This document shows positions 52,179 to 61,827 of a stretch of 64,000 nt of DNA, one piece after another (the stretch's first letter is position 1; each line of letters opens with the position of its first letter). The notes beneath the pieces were generated by a model. It was not told the origin of the DNA. It saw only the letters and a list, made by a program, of their open reading frames with translations, and did not search any database. A program made the position numbers and the translations under genes. Source of the DNA: SHLQ01 sp964451305 (GTDB taxonomy: Bacteria; Actinomycetota; Acidimicrobiia; Acidimicrobiales; SHLQ01); the NCBI GenBank assembly GCA_964451305.1, contig CAYVHV010000014.1, forward strand, positions 11,022 to 75,021, given 5' to 3'.

Positions 52179-52853
52179 CTATGCGCTGCGTTCGTGCTCC
52201 ACGGGTGCGTTGGCCCGAGGAAGGGGCAAGTGTGCGACTTCCGACTCTGAGCGTTCGTGTGCCTGGGCGACATGGGTGAATCGTAGGTCTCGCAAAATTC
52301 CGACCGGTGTCATGCATAGGACACTTACATATCGCCAGAGGTTTTGTTGCTCTAGATAGGAAAGATCATGGTCGAGCTTGTCCCTCGGGTCCATGTAGTA
52401 GCCGCCCACGACCTGTGCCCGACCAGTGATGCCGGGACGGACGTCGTGTCGCCTGTCGTAGCCGTCGAGGTTGCGGCTCAGCTGTTCGACAAACTCTGGA
52501 CGCTCCGGACGTGGTCCGACCATGCTCATGTCGCCTCGCATCACGTTCAGGAGCTGGGGGAGTTCGTCGACGTGGAGTGCTCGTAGGGTTCGGCCGCCGC
52601 GGATGATCCGATGATCATCCAGTGCTGCGAGAACGGGTTGATGGTCGGTCTCGGCCTCGGGATGCATCGTCCGAATCTTGATGAGCTTGAAGGGAACACC
52701 GTCACGGCCGACCCGAACTTGCTCGATCAGAAGCGGCCCTTGCGAGACCGCATAGACGTAGATGAGGACCACTGCCATCACTGGAAGTGTCACGATGAAC
52801 ATCACGAATGAAAGGCAAACATCGATGCATCGAAGCAATCGGCTTTGGATCAT
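52179..52853 (-). CDS. WcaJ/RfbP-type sugar-phosphate transferase (monotopic phosphoglycosyl transferase)
   Basis: Encodes 224 residues from ATG 52853 with GGAG upstream. One N-terminal membrane segment (VCLSFVMFIVTLPVMAVVLIYVYAV), then the catalytic core LHVDELPQLLNVMRGDMSMVGPRPERPEFV with the Asp-Glu pair, and GITGRAQVVGGY. It transfers a sugar phosphate to undecaprenyl phosphate, the first step of a repeat unit. It lacks the extra N-terminal domain of full WcaJ. It is the likely initiating enzyme of this polysaccharide locus. Confidence 0.92.
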   Translation of the reverse strand: MIQSRLLRCIDVCLSFVMFIVTLPVMAVVLIYVYAVSQGPLLIEQVRVGRDGVPFKLIKIRTMHPEAETDHQPVLAALDDHRIIRGGRTLRALHVDELPQLLNVMRGDMSMVGPRPERPEFVEQLSRNLDGYDRRHDVRPGITGRAQVVGGYYMDPRDKLDHDLSYLEQQNLWRYVSVLCMTPVGILRDLRFTHVAQAHERSESEVAHLPLPRANAPVEHERSA

Positions 52854-53062
52854 GGTCTCCGCCCAGATCAGCCGAGTCCCGCCCGGCATTACGTCAACTG
52901 TCTATGTACGAGACGGTACCTGATCGACCGACCCGCGAACAAATCTGGTTTGTTTCAGCACACTGCGTGGTTGAGTTTTCTGGTCGGAATTTGTATTTGG
53001 CTTTTGACCACAATTTTGCCTACCCTTCGTGGTTGTCACCACGTGCGGGAGGTACAAGGCGA
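52854..53062. promoter_or_regulatory. Divergent promoter region between the initiating transferase and the PqqD gene
   Basis: A 209-bp region without a gene, AT-richer than its flanks (notably 52960-53030). It must hold the promoters for the minus-strand transferase operon and the plus-strand PqqD-GT2 operon. No -35/-10 pair was clear enough to name. A GGGAGG site at 53047-53052 serves the PqqD start. Confidence 0.5.
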
Positions 53063-53488
53063 ATGCCTGTATATCGAATGATGGATCATGTTCTGGCTGA
53101 GGAGCTCGATGGCGAGGTACTCGCCATCGATGAGCGGACTGGCGTGTATTACAGCATGGGCGGTAGCGCCGCCTCGATCTGGTCCGCGTTGACCACGGGC
53201 GTCAGTGTTGAGACCCTCTTCCCCGAGTTGTCTTCGCCCGTCGGTGACGACCTTTCGGCGTTCATCACCCAGCTCTGCGAGGTCGAACTTCTCGCAGCTG
53301 TACCCGAAGCAGAAGGTGAAGAACTGTCGGCTGAGATGAGTTTGGCGATGTCACAGCTCGCCGGAGACTGGAAGGCACCGGTTCTCGGTGTGCATGACGA
53401 GATGCAGGAAATCTTGCTCTTCGACCCGATTCACCAGGTCGACTACGAACAGGGTTGGCCTCATCGTGGCGAGGAAGCTGCAAGTTAG
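53063..53488 (+). CDS. PqqD-like peptide chaperone (RRE) with a precursor-like C-terminal tail
   Basis: Encodes 141 residues from ATG 53063; GGAGG lies 10 bases upstream. Residues about 5-95 match PqqD: ELDGEVLAIDERTGVYYSMGGSAASIWSAL followed by helices. PqqD-fold domains (RRE) bind leader peptides in RiPP synthesis. Residues about 100-141 are extra: they carry W-K-A-P-V-L, matching the [Y/W]-x2-P-x-L leader motif of lasso-type precursors, then DPIHQVDYEQGWP and a C-terminal Ser. This looks like a binding domain fused to its own leader or substrate. It is coupled to the next GT2 gene by a TAGTG overlap. Confidence 0.75.
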   Translation: MPVYRMMDHVLAEELDGEVLAIDERTGVYYSMGGSAASIWSALTTGVSVETLFPELSSPVGDDLSAFITQLCEVELLAAVPEAEGEELSAEMSLAMSQLAGDWKAPVLGVHDEMQEILLFDPIHQVDYEQGWPHRGEEAAS

Positions 53489-54207
53489 TGGCCGGGTCGA
53501 TTCTGAACGGGGTGCGGTCAGACGATCGCCCCGAGGTCAGCGTTCTGATGCCCGTATACAACGGCGAGAACTACATCCGCGAGGGGATCCAGAGCATCCT
53601 CGAACAACGCGACGTGCGCTTTGAACTGATCGTGGTCGACGATGGTTCCACCGATGGAACGGTGGCATTGCTCGACGAGTACGGCGACGACATCAGTGTC
53701 CACACGGTTGGGAACAGAGGTGGCATTGGTCCGGCTCGTAACGTCTGTGTTGAGAAGAGCTCAGGAGACTTTCTCGTCTTTACCGACCATGACGATCTCT
53801 TCCCCGAAGGTTCGCTCGCGCTTCGGCGGAGTCTGTTTGACCGTCGCGACGGAATCGACATGGTTTCGGGCGCAGTCGACGAATTCGTACCTGACGAGCT
53901 TGTCGAGAAGCTGGCGAGCGAGGGCGTTCGACCGCGAACTGGCATTTCTGGCTCGGTGACTTCGGTGATGGTTCGCCGCTCATCGTTCGACCGAGTCGGC
54001 CCATTTGAGCCAATGGTCCAATCGTCGTGCATGAACTGGCGTATGCGGGCCCAGACGATCGGCTTGGATGTCGAGAACACCGACGAGGTCGTGTACCGGC
54101 GGCGACTTCACGAGACGAACTCGAGTCGCCAGGCGTTGGTCGATCCGCGGCTCCGTTTGGAAGCGATCAGGCGGGCTCGTGCTGCCCAAGGTGTCGCCGG
54201 TACGTGA
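53488..54207 (+). CDS. Family 2 glycosyltransferase
   Basis: Encodes 239 residues from GTG 53488, whose first base is the last base of the PqqD stop. GT2 features: VSVLMPVYNGENYIREGI, LIVVDDGSTDGT, FTDHDDLFPEG at the metal site. It is translated with the PqqD-like protein, which suggests it serves the same product. Its 3' end overlaps the convergent nucleotidyltransferase-like gene by 41 bases. Confidence 0.88.
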   Translation: MAGSILNGVRSDDRPEVSVLMPVYNGENYIREGIQSILEQRDVRFELIVVDDGSTDGTVALLDEYGDDISVHTVGNRGGIGPARNVCVEKSSGDFLVFTDHDDLFPEGSLALRRSLFDRRDGIDMVSGAVDEFVPDELVEKLASEGVRPRTGISGSVTSVMVRRSSFDRVGPFEPMVQSSCMNWRMRAQTIGLDVENTDEVVYRRRLHETNSSRQALVDPRLRLEAIRRARAAQGVAGT

Positions 54208-55127
54208 GGTAGCTGCTCGGCCCAAACTTGCGGCCGGTTGCGGCTGCTAGTCGCGGGTGATGCCAGAGCTGATGGCGCTTGCTGCCGCTCTGCCATGCGT
54301 CGAATTCGCGTGCCCCGCTGCGAGCGATTCCCGTGCTGGGTTTTCCCATTCGTTCGAGCAAGCCGGTCACGAGCGCTCCAATGCCGAGCGCATCGACCGT
54401 ATCTTTGAACGTGTCGCCGTCGAGGGCGCCGGCGTTGATCGCTGCGCCGACGTCGGCCCGCAGTTGCATTGCAATCGGTTCGTGCCATGGGGTGAGCATC
54501 CGTCGTCCGAGTGCCAGGACCAGTTGGTCATGAGGGGCCGGAGACGAGTCAAACGTGGCTCTCCAGCGCAGCTCGCGTTCTGGTGAGGTGACCTTGGGCC
54601 CGAGATGCCAGCCGCTTACTCGGATGGATTCGCCCGACTCGGTGATGGCGGTGAGCTCGTCGTGCCACGCTGGTTCACGACACGAAGGGACCGAATAGCC
54701 GGCATCTCGCAGGGTGGTGAGTGATGCCGGTAGATCGCGTGGCGCTACGACAAGTGTGGCGTCATCGAGCTTGCGCGCCGTTGGGGTTGGCCAGACGGTC
54801 GATAGCGCGAGGCCCCCTCCGAAGGCGGCCTCGATTCCGGTGTTGAAGAGCAGCTCCTTTGCGGTGCGGTATGCGGTGGTCGTTCGGCTTGAGATGTACC
54901 ACTCCCGCTTAGCCAGACCGCTCAGCCGTGCCGAGTCGTCGACCTTCTCTGCGTTGGCGAGGTTGGCGCCGATCGCCGGTAGGAGAGAGACCGCCCATGC
55001 TGGGGTGTCGTCGAGTGAGAAGTGGTCTACCCATGCGAGCCACGCATCTCGGGCCTGGGCCGGTGGGCTGAACGCTGCCTGTTGCAGGAGGTTCGCCACG
55101 TCCTCGTCTCGGTCGAGCGTGCTGGTG

Positions 55128-55135
<8 letters not shown>
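54167..55135 (-). CDS. Degenerate PF14907-like nucleotidyltransferase
   Basis: Encodes 322 residues. Its layout follows the uncharacterised nucleotidyltransferase family (N-terminal helices, then a polymerase-beta-like core), as in the neighbour at 57107. The core motifs are worn: GGGLALST replaces the LKG-type start and KLDDATLVV replaces the D-x-D-L-L-V metal site. Catalysis is therefore doubtful; a pseudo-enzyme or binding role is possible. Its start overlaps the ABC exporter stop by 8 bases. Confidence 0.6.
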
Positions 55136-56828
<1,693 letters not shown>

Positions 56829-56849
56829 TTGCCGCCATCCAGTTCATGA

Positions 56850-56879
56850 GTCACAATCGTACTCGTAGTTACTTGTGAC
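56850..56879. promoter_or_regulatory. Inverted repeat operator candidate in the exporter/nucleotidyltransferase divergent region
   Basis: GTCACAA (56850-56856) and TTGTGAC (56873-56879) are exact reverse complements 16 bases apart, centred in the 78-bp gap between two divergent starts. The spacing of about two helical turns suits a dimeric regulator controlling both directions. Confidence 0.45.
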
Positions 56880-56906
56880 CCAAAATCTCACAGAGAGTGA
56901 GTATTC

Positions 56907-57005
56907 GTGTTGGGTTGGTTTCGGGACACGTACATGAATCGACAGAATGAACGCCAGTTGCTCCAAACCTTGGTGGCACTCGTGAACCCGCTTGAAGCTG
57001 CGAGT
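56907..57005 (+). CDS. N-terminal fragment of a nucleotidyltransferase, cut by the assembly gap
   Basis: From GTG 56907 (or ATG 56934) the frame reads about 33 residues, ending NERQLLQTLVALVNPLEAAS, and then enters the N stretch. This helical start resembles the first helix of PF14907 proteins, and the gene beyond the gap lacks precisely that part. It is most likely the same gene; the frame difference across the gap means nothing because the gap length is a placeholder. Confidence 0.5.
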
Positions 57006-57105
57006 NNNNNNNNNNNNNNNNNNNNNNNNNNNNNNNNNNNNNNNNNNNNNNNNNNNNNNNNNNNNNNNNNNNNNNNNNNNNNNNNNNNNNNNNNNNNNNN
57101 NNNNN
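57006..57105. other. Assembly gap of exactly 100 N
   Basis: One hundred N bases in a row, the customary placeholder for a scaffold join of unknown length. Real sequence of unknown size is missing here, inside or next to the nucleotidyltransferase gene. Confidence 0.98.
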
Positions 57106-57106
57106 C

Positions 57107-58072
57107 AGTGCACCCTTGCCGTTGTTGCAGTTGGCATCGAGGCACCGGGTCTCGTCGTATGTGAACCGCCTGTACCCCGGTGGAACGTCACTTCGCGCAC
57201 TGCTGCTGGCCGATCGCGCTCAGGAAAAGAAGCAGCGTCATCACGACCTCAAGATCATCGACCATTTGAGAACCGTCACCGAGCCGATCGTCCTCAAAGG
57301 GCTCGTGAGCAAACAGCTGTTAACGCCCGACATCGCGCGCCGCTCCAGCGACTTGGACCTGCTCATCGGTGAAGAACACATCGATGGGGTCTCCAAAGAG
57401 CTCGCCGCGCTGGGGTATCGCCAGACCAACAGATTCATGCCGATCCCTGAGTATCGGAAGCGCCATCATCACGATGCGCCGTGGGTTCTTGAGGGAACCG
57501 AACAACACACCGTCGAGGTCCATTGGCATCCGCTGCGAAATCCGATTGGTTCGTGGGTGCCCGTCGACCGGTTTTTCTCCGGTGCTGTGGAGATGACGAT
57601 CGGTGAGGGTGTCATCACTCGTTTGTCCAATGTCGACTTTGCCTTCAACCTGATCGTGCATGCCTTTGAAGGCGAGCCGACCCAGCTTCGAGCGGTTGTC
57701 GAAACCGCTTTGGCGGTACTCCGGCTTTCCGACTCTGAGGTTGAGCAACTCGCCGCTGCGGGTAGCCATCCTGAGGTCGCTCGAGTAATGGCGTGGTCGT
57801 TGACGCTGGTCGAGGTCAACTTTCCTGGTGCTGTGCCTGAGGTGCTGCTCGATTCGCTGTTTGGTCAGGCGAAGATCTCCAAGCCACATCGACTGATTGG
57901 AGAACGTGTCCTCGATCGTTGCGGCATCGATCTCGATCTTTGGTACGGCTTCCGTCTCGGACTCGATCCGCTTCTTTCAGAGTCGTCGGCGGTATCTGCG
58001 CTGACGGGTGCGGCGCGAGTGATGGCAACCGAAGTTCGCAAGGCTCGTCGTTCGGCGGGGAAGACCCAATGA
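57107..58072 (+). CDS. PF14907-type nucleotidyltransferase (5' end lost in the gap)
   Basis: At least 321 residues are readable, open to the gap at the 5' side (ASRHRVSSYV is near the start). The core has VLKGLVSKQLL and the metal site SDLDLLI (D-L-D), then VEVHWHPLRNP, typical of the uncharacterised nucleotidyltransferase family. Such proteins occur with PqqD-like proteins and HprK-like kinases in lasso-peptide and polysaccharide loci. Its stop overlaps the kinase start by 4 bases (ATGA). Unlike its worn paralogue at 54167, the catalytic motif is intact. Confidence 0.8.
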   Translation, partial: SAPLPLLQLASRHRVSSYVNRLYPGGTSLRALLLADRAQEKKQRHHDLKIIDHLRTVTEPIVLKGLVSKQLLTPDIARRSSDLDLLIGEEHIDGVSKELAALGYRQTNRFMPIPEYRKRHHHDAPWVLEGTEQHTVEVHWHPLRNPIGSWVPVDRFFSGAVEMTIGEGVITRLSNVDFAFNLIVHAFEGEPTQLRAVVETALAVLRLSDSEVEQLAAAGSHPEVARVMAWSLTLVEVNFPGAVPEVLLDSLFGQAKISKPHRLIGERVLDRCGIDLDLWYGFRLGLDPLLSESSAVSALTGAARVMATEVRKARRSAGKTQ

Positions 58073-59082
58073 CATCGGTCCCAGGCAACATCGGCCTTCG
58101 GCTCGCCAATCAATTCGATCGAGTCGTACGTAGGGAAGAGAGCCAGCACATCTCGCTCGCTGGCCACTCCATCGAACTCCGGCACTCCTCGCCGCTGAGT
58201 CAGGAGGCCTTCGGTACCGCGTTCTCTCACCTCGCGACCGGGCCGAGTGCTGCTGACGCGGTCTTCCGGATTGGGCTGGGGGAGGGGTTCTTCGAGGGAG
58301 ACCGAGCATTGGCGGAGCTCGTTGGCCGTCCGGCCGAGAGCGATGGGCTGCGGATTACCGAGATCGGTGCAACGTCGCTCATGGTGGAACACGCCGGAAT
58401 CGTCTGGTGGGATTCGCGGAATCGGCAGGGTGGAACGTGGCTCTGGTCTGAATCGCCCGAGCTGGCGCGGCGAGCGTCGCCACTGCTGAACTTGGTCGAC
58501 GTGTGGGGTGCATCGGTCGATCTTCCGGTGGTGCATTGTGCTGCTGTCGGGACACCGGAGAAGATGATCGTGCTGGGTGCTCCTGGCGGTTCGGGAAAGT
58601 CGACGCTTGCGGTAGCGGCGCTCCAACGGGGGATGGCCTTCTGCGGCGATGACTATTGCTTGATCGACTCTGGCGAGGCCGGACCGGCGACGGTGCATAG
58701 CCTGTTCGCGACCGCCAAGCTCGATGGTGCGAGCCAGGCGCTCGTTCCCGATTCGGCAGACTTTCGTCGGCTTTCCGGTCTTGCCGAGAACGGCCGGTCG
58801 GTGCTGGAGCTATCGGAGCACCCTGGTGTTGTTCGTTCGGGTGAAGTTGTTTCGGTCGTGACACCGAGGCGGGTTTCCGGTGCAGAGTCTCGGTTGGTCG
58901 AGGTGTCGGCTGGCGAAGCCTTGCGTTCGACTGCGGTCACGAGCGCGATGCTGTTGCCGTACTCGCGCCCGTTGGTGCTTGGTCGGGTCGCGGCGATGTG
59001 CCGTAGCGTGCCGTGCTACCGGCTCGAGATCGGTAACGATCTCGGCGCAGCTGTCGAGACGATCGAGACGTTGCTCACGTAG
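58069..59082 (+). CDS. HPr-kinase-like serine kinase, copy 1
   Basis: Encodes 337 residues from ATG 58069. The C-terminal half is the HprK-type P-loop domain: GAPGGSGKS (170-178), FCGDDYCLID as the catalytic Asp region, and a late YRLEIGNDL. The N-terminal half is a divergent domain with WWDSRNRQGG. Relatives phosphorylate a Ser on a peptide or small carrier (for example in paeninodin-type lasso clusters) rather than HPr. It is coupled to the nucleotidyltransferase and ends 14 bases from a convergent paralogue. Confidence 0.82.
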   Translation: MTSVPGNIGLRLANQFDRVVRREESQHISLAGHSIELRHSSPLSQEAFGTAFSHLATGPSAADAVFRIGLGEGFFEGDRALAELVGRPAESDGLRITEIGATSLMVEHAGIVWWDSRNRQGGTWLWSESPELARRASPLLNLVDVWGASVDLPVVHCAAVGTPEKMIVLGAPGGSGKSTLAVAALQRGMAFCGDDYCLIDSGEAGPATVHSLFATAKLDGASQALVPDSADFRRLSGLAENGRSVLELSEHPGVVRSGEVVSVVTPRRVSGAESRLVEVSAGEALRSTAVTSAMLLPYSRPLVLGRVAAMCRSVPCYRLEIGNDLGAAVETIETLLT

Positions 59083-59095
59083 TCGCTGAAGCGGC

Positions 59096-60139
59096 TTAGG
59101 TGTTCAAGAGTTCGGCGATGCGAGCGCTCGCGCTCGACAGGTCGCTCCCGAGGTGGAGCTCATAGGTCGGTAGGTGTTCGACGATCTGGCGACACGAACG
59201 AAGCACCGCTGCTGGGTCGGCGTTGAACTGAAAGATCGAACTCATCGCAAGCGATGACAAGGCGGCGGAGCCTTGGGTCTGGTGGAGGGTTGCGGTGGTC
59301 TCGGTGCCGATCGACGGAACGACGACAGCGACGATCTCGAGCTCGGTGGGTGCAGCGTCAGGGCCGTCGATGGGAAGGTAGACGAGGTTCTTCTCTCCAG
59401 GCGTCAGCCGATGTGAGTTATCGAGTGTGCCCACGTGGTTTCCAAGAAGAGCGAGGCTGTCATCGCTCAGCTTGCAGCAGCGGGTTGCTGCGCGAGCGAC
59501 CGGCCGCGAGTCTGGAGGCGCGCCGGGAGTCATGATGCAGTAGTCGTCGGAGAGCACGCGGATTCCGTCGAGCCCGCATTGCATTGTGGTGGTTGATTTT
59601 CCCGCTCCGCCTTCGCCGGTGATCATGACGCCGCGAGTGCCGTCGCCGACGATCGCTGTGTGGGCGAGAATTTTGCCGCAGCGAGGCGCCCACCACGCGA
59701 GCAGCTGGCGAAGAGGGGCTGACACTTGCCAGGACGAACAGCCGCTGACCGCGTCGAGCCACCAGACACCGAGCTGTTGTTGCCAATGCAGAGCCGAGAT
59801 CGAGGCGTTGGGTTCGACGGCGATGGCGCCGACGTCGTCGATGCTGAAGGAGTCGGTTCGTGCAACGGTTTGGGTGTCGGGCCGCAGCGGCGGATGCGGG
59901 CCGAGCACGGTCGAATCGGCGACGACGATCCGCAGGTCGGGAGTTGTTTCGCTGACAAGAAGGTGCTGCAGGCTCGGGGAGAAGAGTTCTCTGAGCCGGT
60001 CGGTTGCGAACCCGACCGCCACGACGAAACCAACGTCGATCGTGGCCCATGTGAGGTCGCCGTCGTCGAGGAGTTGCGTTGCGGCCGCAAGGGCGGACGC
60101 TCGAACGTCGAGAAGGTTGGAGTGATGGAAGACGGTCAT
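59096..60139 (-). CDS. HPr-kinase-like serine kinase, copy 2
   Basis: Encodes 347 residues. The P-loop is GEGGAGKS (175-182) and the catalytic region VLSDDYCIM, both intact. The N-terminal domain differs from copy 1. The two copies end tail to tail. It lies downstream of the sulfotransferase on the minus strand (56-bp gap). Two kinases suggest two phospho-targets or one modification made by a kinase pair. Confidence 0.82.
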   Translation of the reverse strand: MTVFHHSNLLDVRASALAAATQLLDDGDLTWATIDVGFVVAVGFATDRLRELFSPSLQHLLVSETTPDLRIVVADSTVLGPHPPLRPDTQTVARTDSFSIDDVGAIAVEPNASISALHWQQQLGVWWLDAVSGCSSWQVSAPLRQLLAWWAPRCGKILAHTAIVGDGTRGVMITGEGGAGKSTTTMQCGLDGIRVLSDDYCIMTPGAPPDSRPVARAATRCCKLSDDSLALLGNHVGTLDNSHRLTPGEKNLVYLPIDGPDAAPTELEIVAVVVPSIGTETTATLHQTQGSAALSSLAMSSIFQFNADPAAVLRSCRQIVEHLPTYELHLGSDLSSASARIAELLNT

Positions 60140-60195
60140 ATCGGTGCCGAAAGGGAAGAGTACTCACACGCGGTGAATGTGCAAGAGGGTAATGA

Positions 60196-61020
60196 CTAGT
60201 CTCCTCGCAGATACCGTTCGCGCCACTCGTCGTTGGTCGCGTCGGACAGTCGTTGGAGCGGAGGCGCTGGTAGGGGATCGGGAGGCGTCAGCCCGGCGTG
60301 GTGGAACACCGAGGTGATGACGGCGTCGTAGTCATCGAGGAGATCTTCGTACCAGAGGTCGAGCGGTTCGATGTTGCGCTGCTCGAAGTAGTTTCGCCAT
60401 CGATCTCGACTTCGGGCGAGGACGACGAGGCGGTCTTCGATCGCTTCCCGGCTGTAGGCAGGACGCTGCGTACTCGTGTCGGATGAATCCCACTGGCCGG
60501 TTGATTGTGCTTTGGCACCGGAAATTGCCTGGCGGAGCGTGTCGCGACGCCGCAACCGGATGCAGCGGACCTCGCCAGGAAATGCGCGATGGTCCAGTCC
60601 GTTGTTGAGTAGGAAGCGTTCGAAGTCGAAGTAGAGCGTCTTGACGGCGAACACGCCGTTCTCGGAGGTGCGTTCCTCGACGAGCTTTTGAACAAACGCG
60701 GGAACGGAGTCGGGTTTGTAACTGAAGTACTCGCGCCGTGCGTGGCGGTCGTCGACGCGTCGGCGTAGGTCGCCGAGCAGCCCCCGGGCATCGGCCTTGG
60801 GAACCCTCCAGCGCTTGGAGAAATCGAACAAGACCGGCGTCTGGAAATACTCGGCTGGAAAGCCGGCGATGCCGCTCGCCCACAGGGCGTTGCTGATCAG
60901 CGTGCTGCCGGAGCGAGACTCGGCCGCGATGAAAATCGTGCTCGTCGCAACGGTTGTTCGAGAGGCATCGTATGCGGACGATTCGGCGCGTTGAGTTCGA
61001 GACGGGGGATCGTGACGCAC
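60196..61020 (-). CDS. Stf0-like sulfotransferase
   Basis: Encodes 274 residues from GTG 61020. The PAPS 5'-phosphosulfate loop is AAESRSGSTLISNALWASG near residues 32-50, followed by FPAEYF, and the 3'-phosphate region CIRLRRRDTLRQAIS; these match the Stf0 (trehalose 2-sulfotransferase) family of actinobacteria. It would sulfate a sugar or lipid hydroxyl. Placed in a polysaccharide island, it may sulfate the glycan. No PAPS synthesis genes are in the window. Confidence 0.83.
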   Translation of the reverse strand: MRHDPPSRTQRAESSAYDASRTTVATSTIFIAAESRSGSTLISNALWASGIAGFPAEYFQTPVLFDFSKRWRVPKADARGLLGDLRRRVDDRHARREYFSYKPDSVPAFVQKLVEERTSENGVFAVKTLYFDFERFLLNNGLDHRAFPGEVRCIRLRRRDTLRQAISGAKAQSTGQWDSSDTSTQRPAYSREAIEDRLVVLARSRDRWRNYFEQRNIEPLDLWYEDLLDDYDAVITSVFHHAGLTPPDPLPAPPLQRLSDATNDEWRERYLRGD

Positions 61021-61168
61021 TAGCTGATGAACCTCCGCAGAGGTGCGTATTCATCGACCATCAGGACCGAGGCGCGTTGACAGATTCCCGCAATCATCCA
61101 GCCAGTGTGCACGACATCACCGAAAATCTGAAAACGAGGAAACCGCCGACCACTCAACGAAAACCAGC

Positions 61169-61193
61169 GATGCCGTCCCTTAGGGACGGCATC
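61169..61193 (-). terminator. Rho-independent terminator of the PLDc_N-type gene
   Basis: An 11-bp perfect stem (61169-61179 with 61183-61193, loop TTA) lies 31 bases beyond the stop of the minus-strand gene. Reading the minus strand, the stem is followed by GCTGGTTTTCG, a short T-run. It is the clearest classical terminator in the window. Confidence 0.8.
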
Positions 61194-61224
61194 ACATCAG
61201 ACATGGAGAAGGGGATTATCCGTG

Positions 61225-61698
61225 TCAGTCCTTGTTTTGGTTGTCGGCAACTGCGTTGGCGGACCATTCGGCCCAACCTTGCGAATCCTCAGGGCCGAGT
61301 GGGGCCGGTGCGATGTCGACAGGTTCGGTCAGGTCGACAACGGTGGTGGCTTCAGGGGCAAGGGCCTCGAGGCCGCTCTGGTCGGCTACGTTCTCGGCGC
61401 CGGAGGTTCGGCTCGTTGCGGTAGGGGAGATGATCCGTGCGGGGGCGTTGATACCGGCGTTCGCCGCAAGTTGGGCGACAACTCCGGTGTTTCCGCCGGG
61501 CAAGAATCCGACCTTGCGAGGGCGGCCAACCCACAGCCAGCTGAGCGCTGTGAATGCTCCGAAGAACACGCTGATCACAAGCCAGAAGATCTTGTGGAAG
61601 TTGCGGATGTCTTCCTTGGGGGTCAGCAGGATATCGGCCGTAGCCCAGAGGGAGAAGATGAGAAGAGCGAAGCTCGGTATTGCAGTTAGCAGTGACAT
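61225..61698 (-). CDS. Membrane protein with PLDc_N-type domain
   Basis: Encodes 157 residues with a GGAAAGGA site before ATG 61698. Two membrane helices (about 5-25 and 37-58) with TPKEDIRNFHKIFWLVISVFFG between them match the PLDc_N domain (PF13396) found at the start of cardiolipin synthases and as a stand-alone module. The catalytic HKD domains are absent. The remaining about 90 residues are polar and probably disordered. Function is unknown. Confidence 0.72.
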   Translation of the reverse strand: MSLLTAIPSFALLIFSLWATADILLTPKEDIRNFHKIFWLVISVFFGAFTALSWLWVGRPRKVGFLPGGNTGVVAQLAANAGINAPARIISPTATSRTSGAENVADQSGLEALAPEATTVVDLTEPVDIAPAPLGPEDSQGWAEWSANAVADNQNKD

Positions 61699-61827
61699 GG
61701 GCGATTTCCTTTCCGCTTGTCATGGTTGTTGATGATTAGGAAACGCACCCACCGATCATTCCTATTCGAAACGGTCATGTAGTTCTCCGACCGTTCTCTT
61801 CCGCTGCTCGTTTCGGTTCGCTGATGG

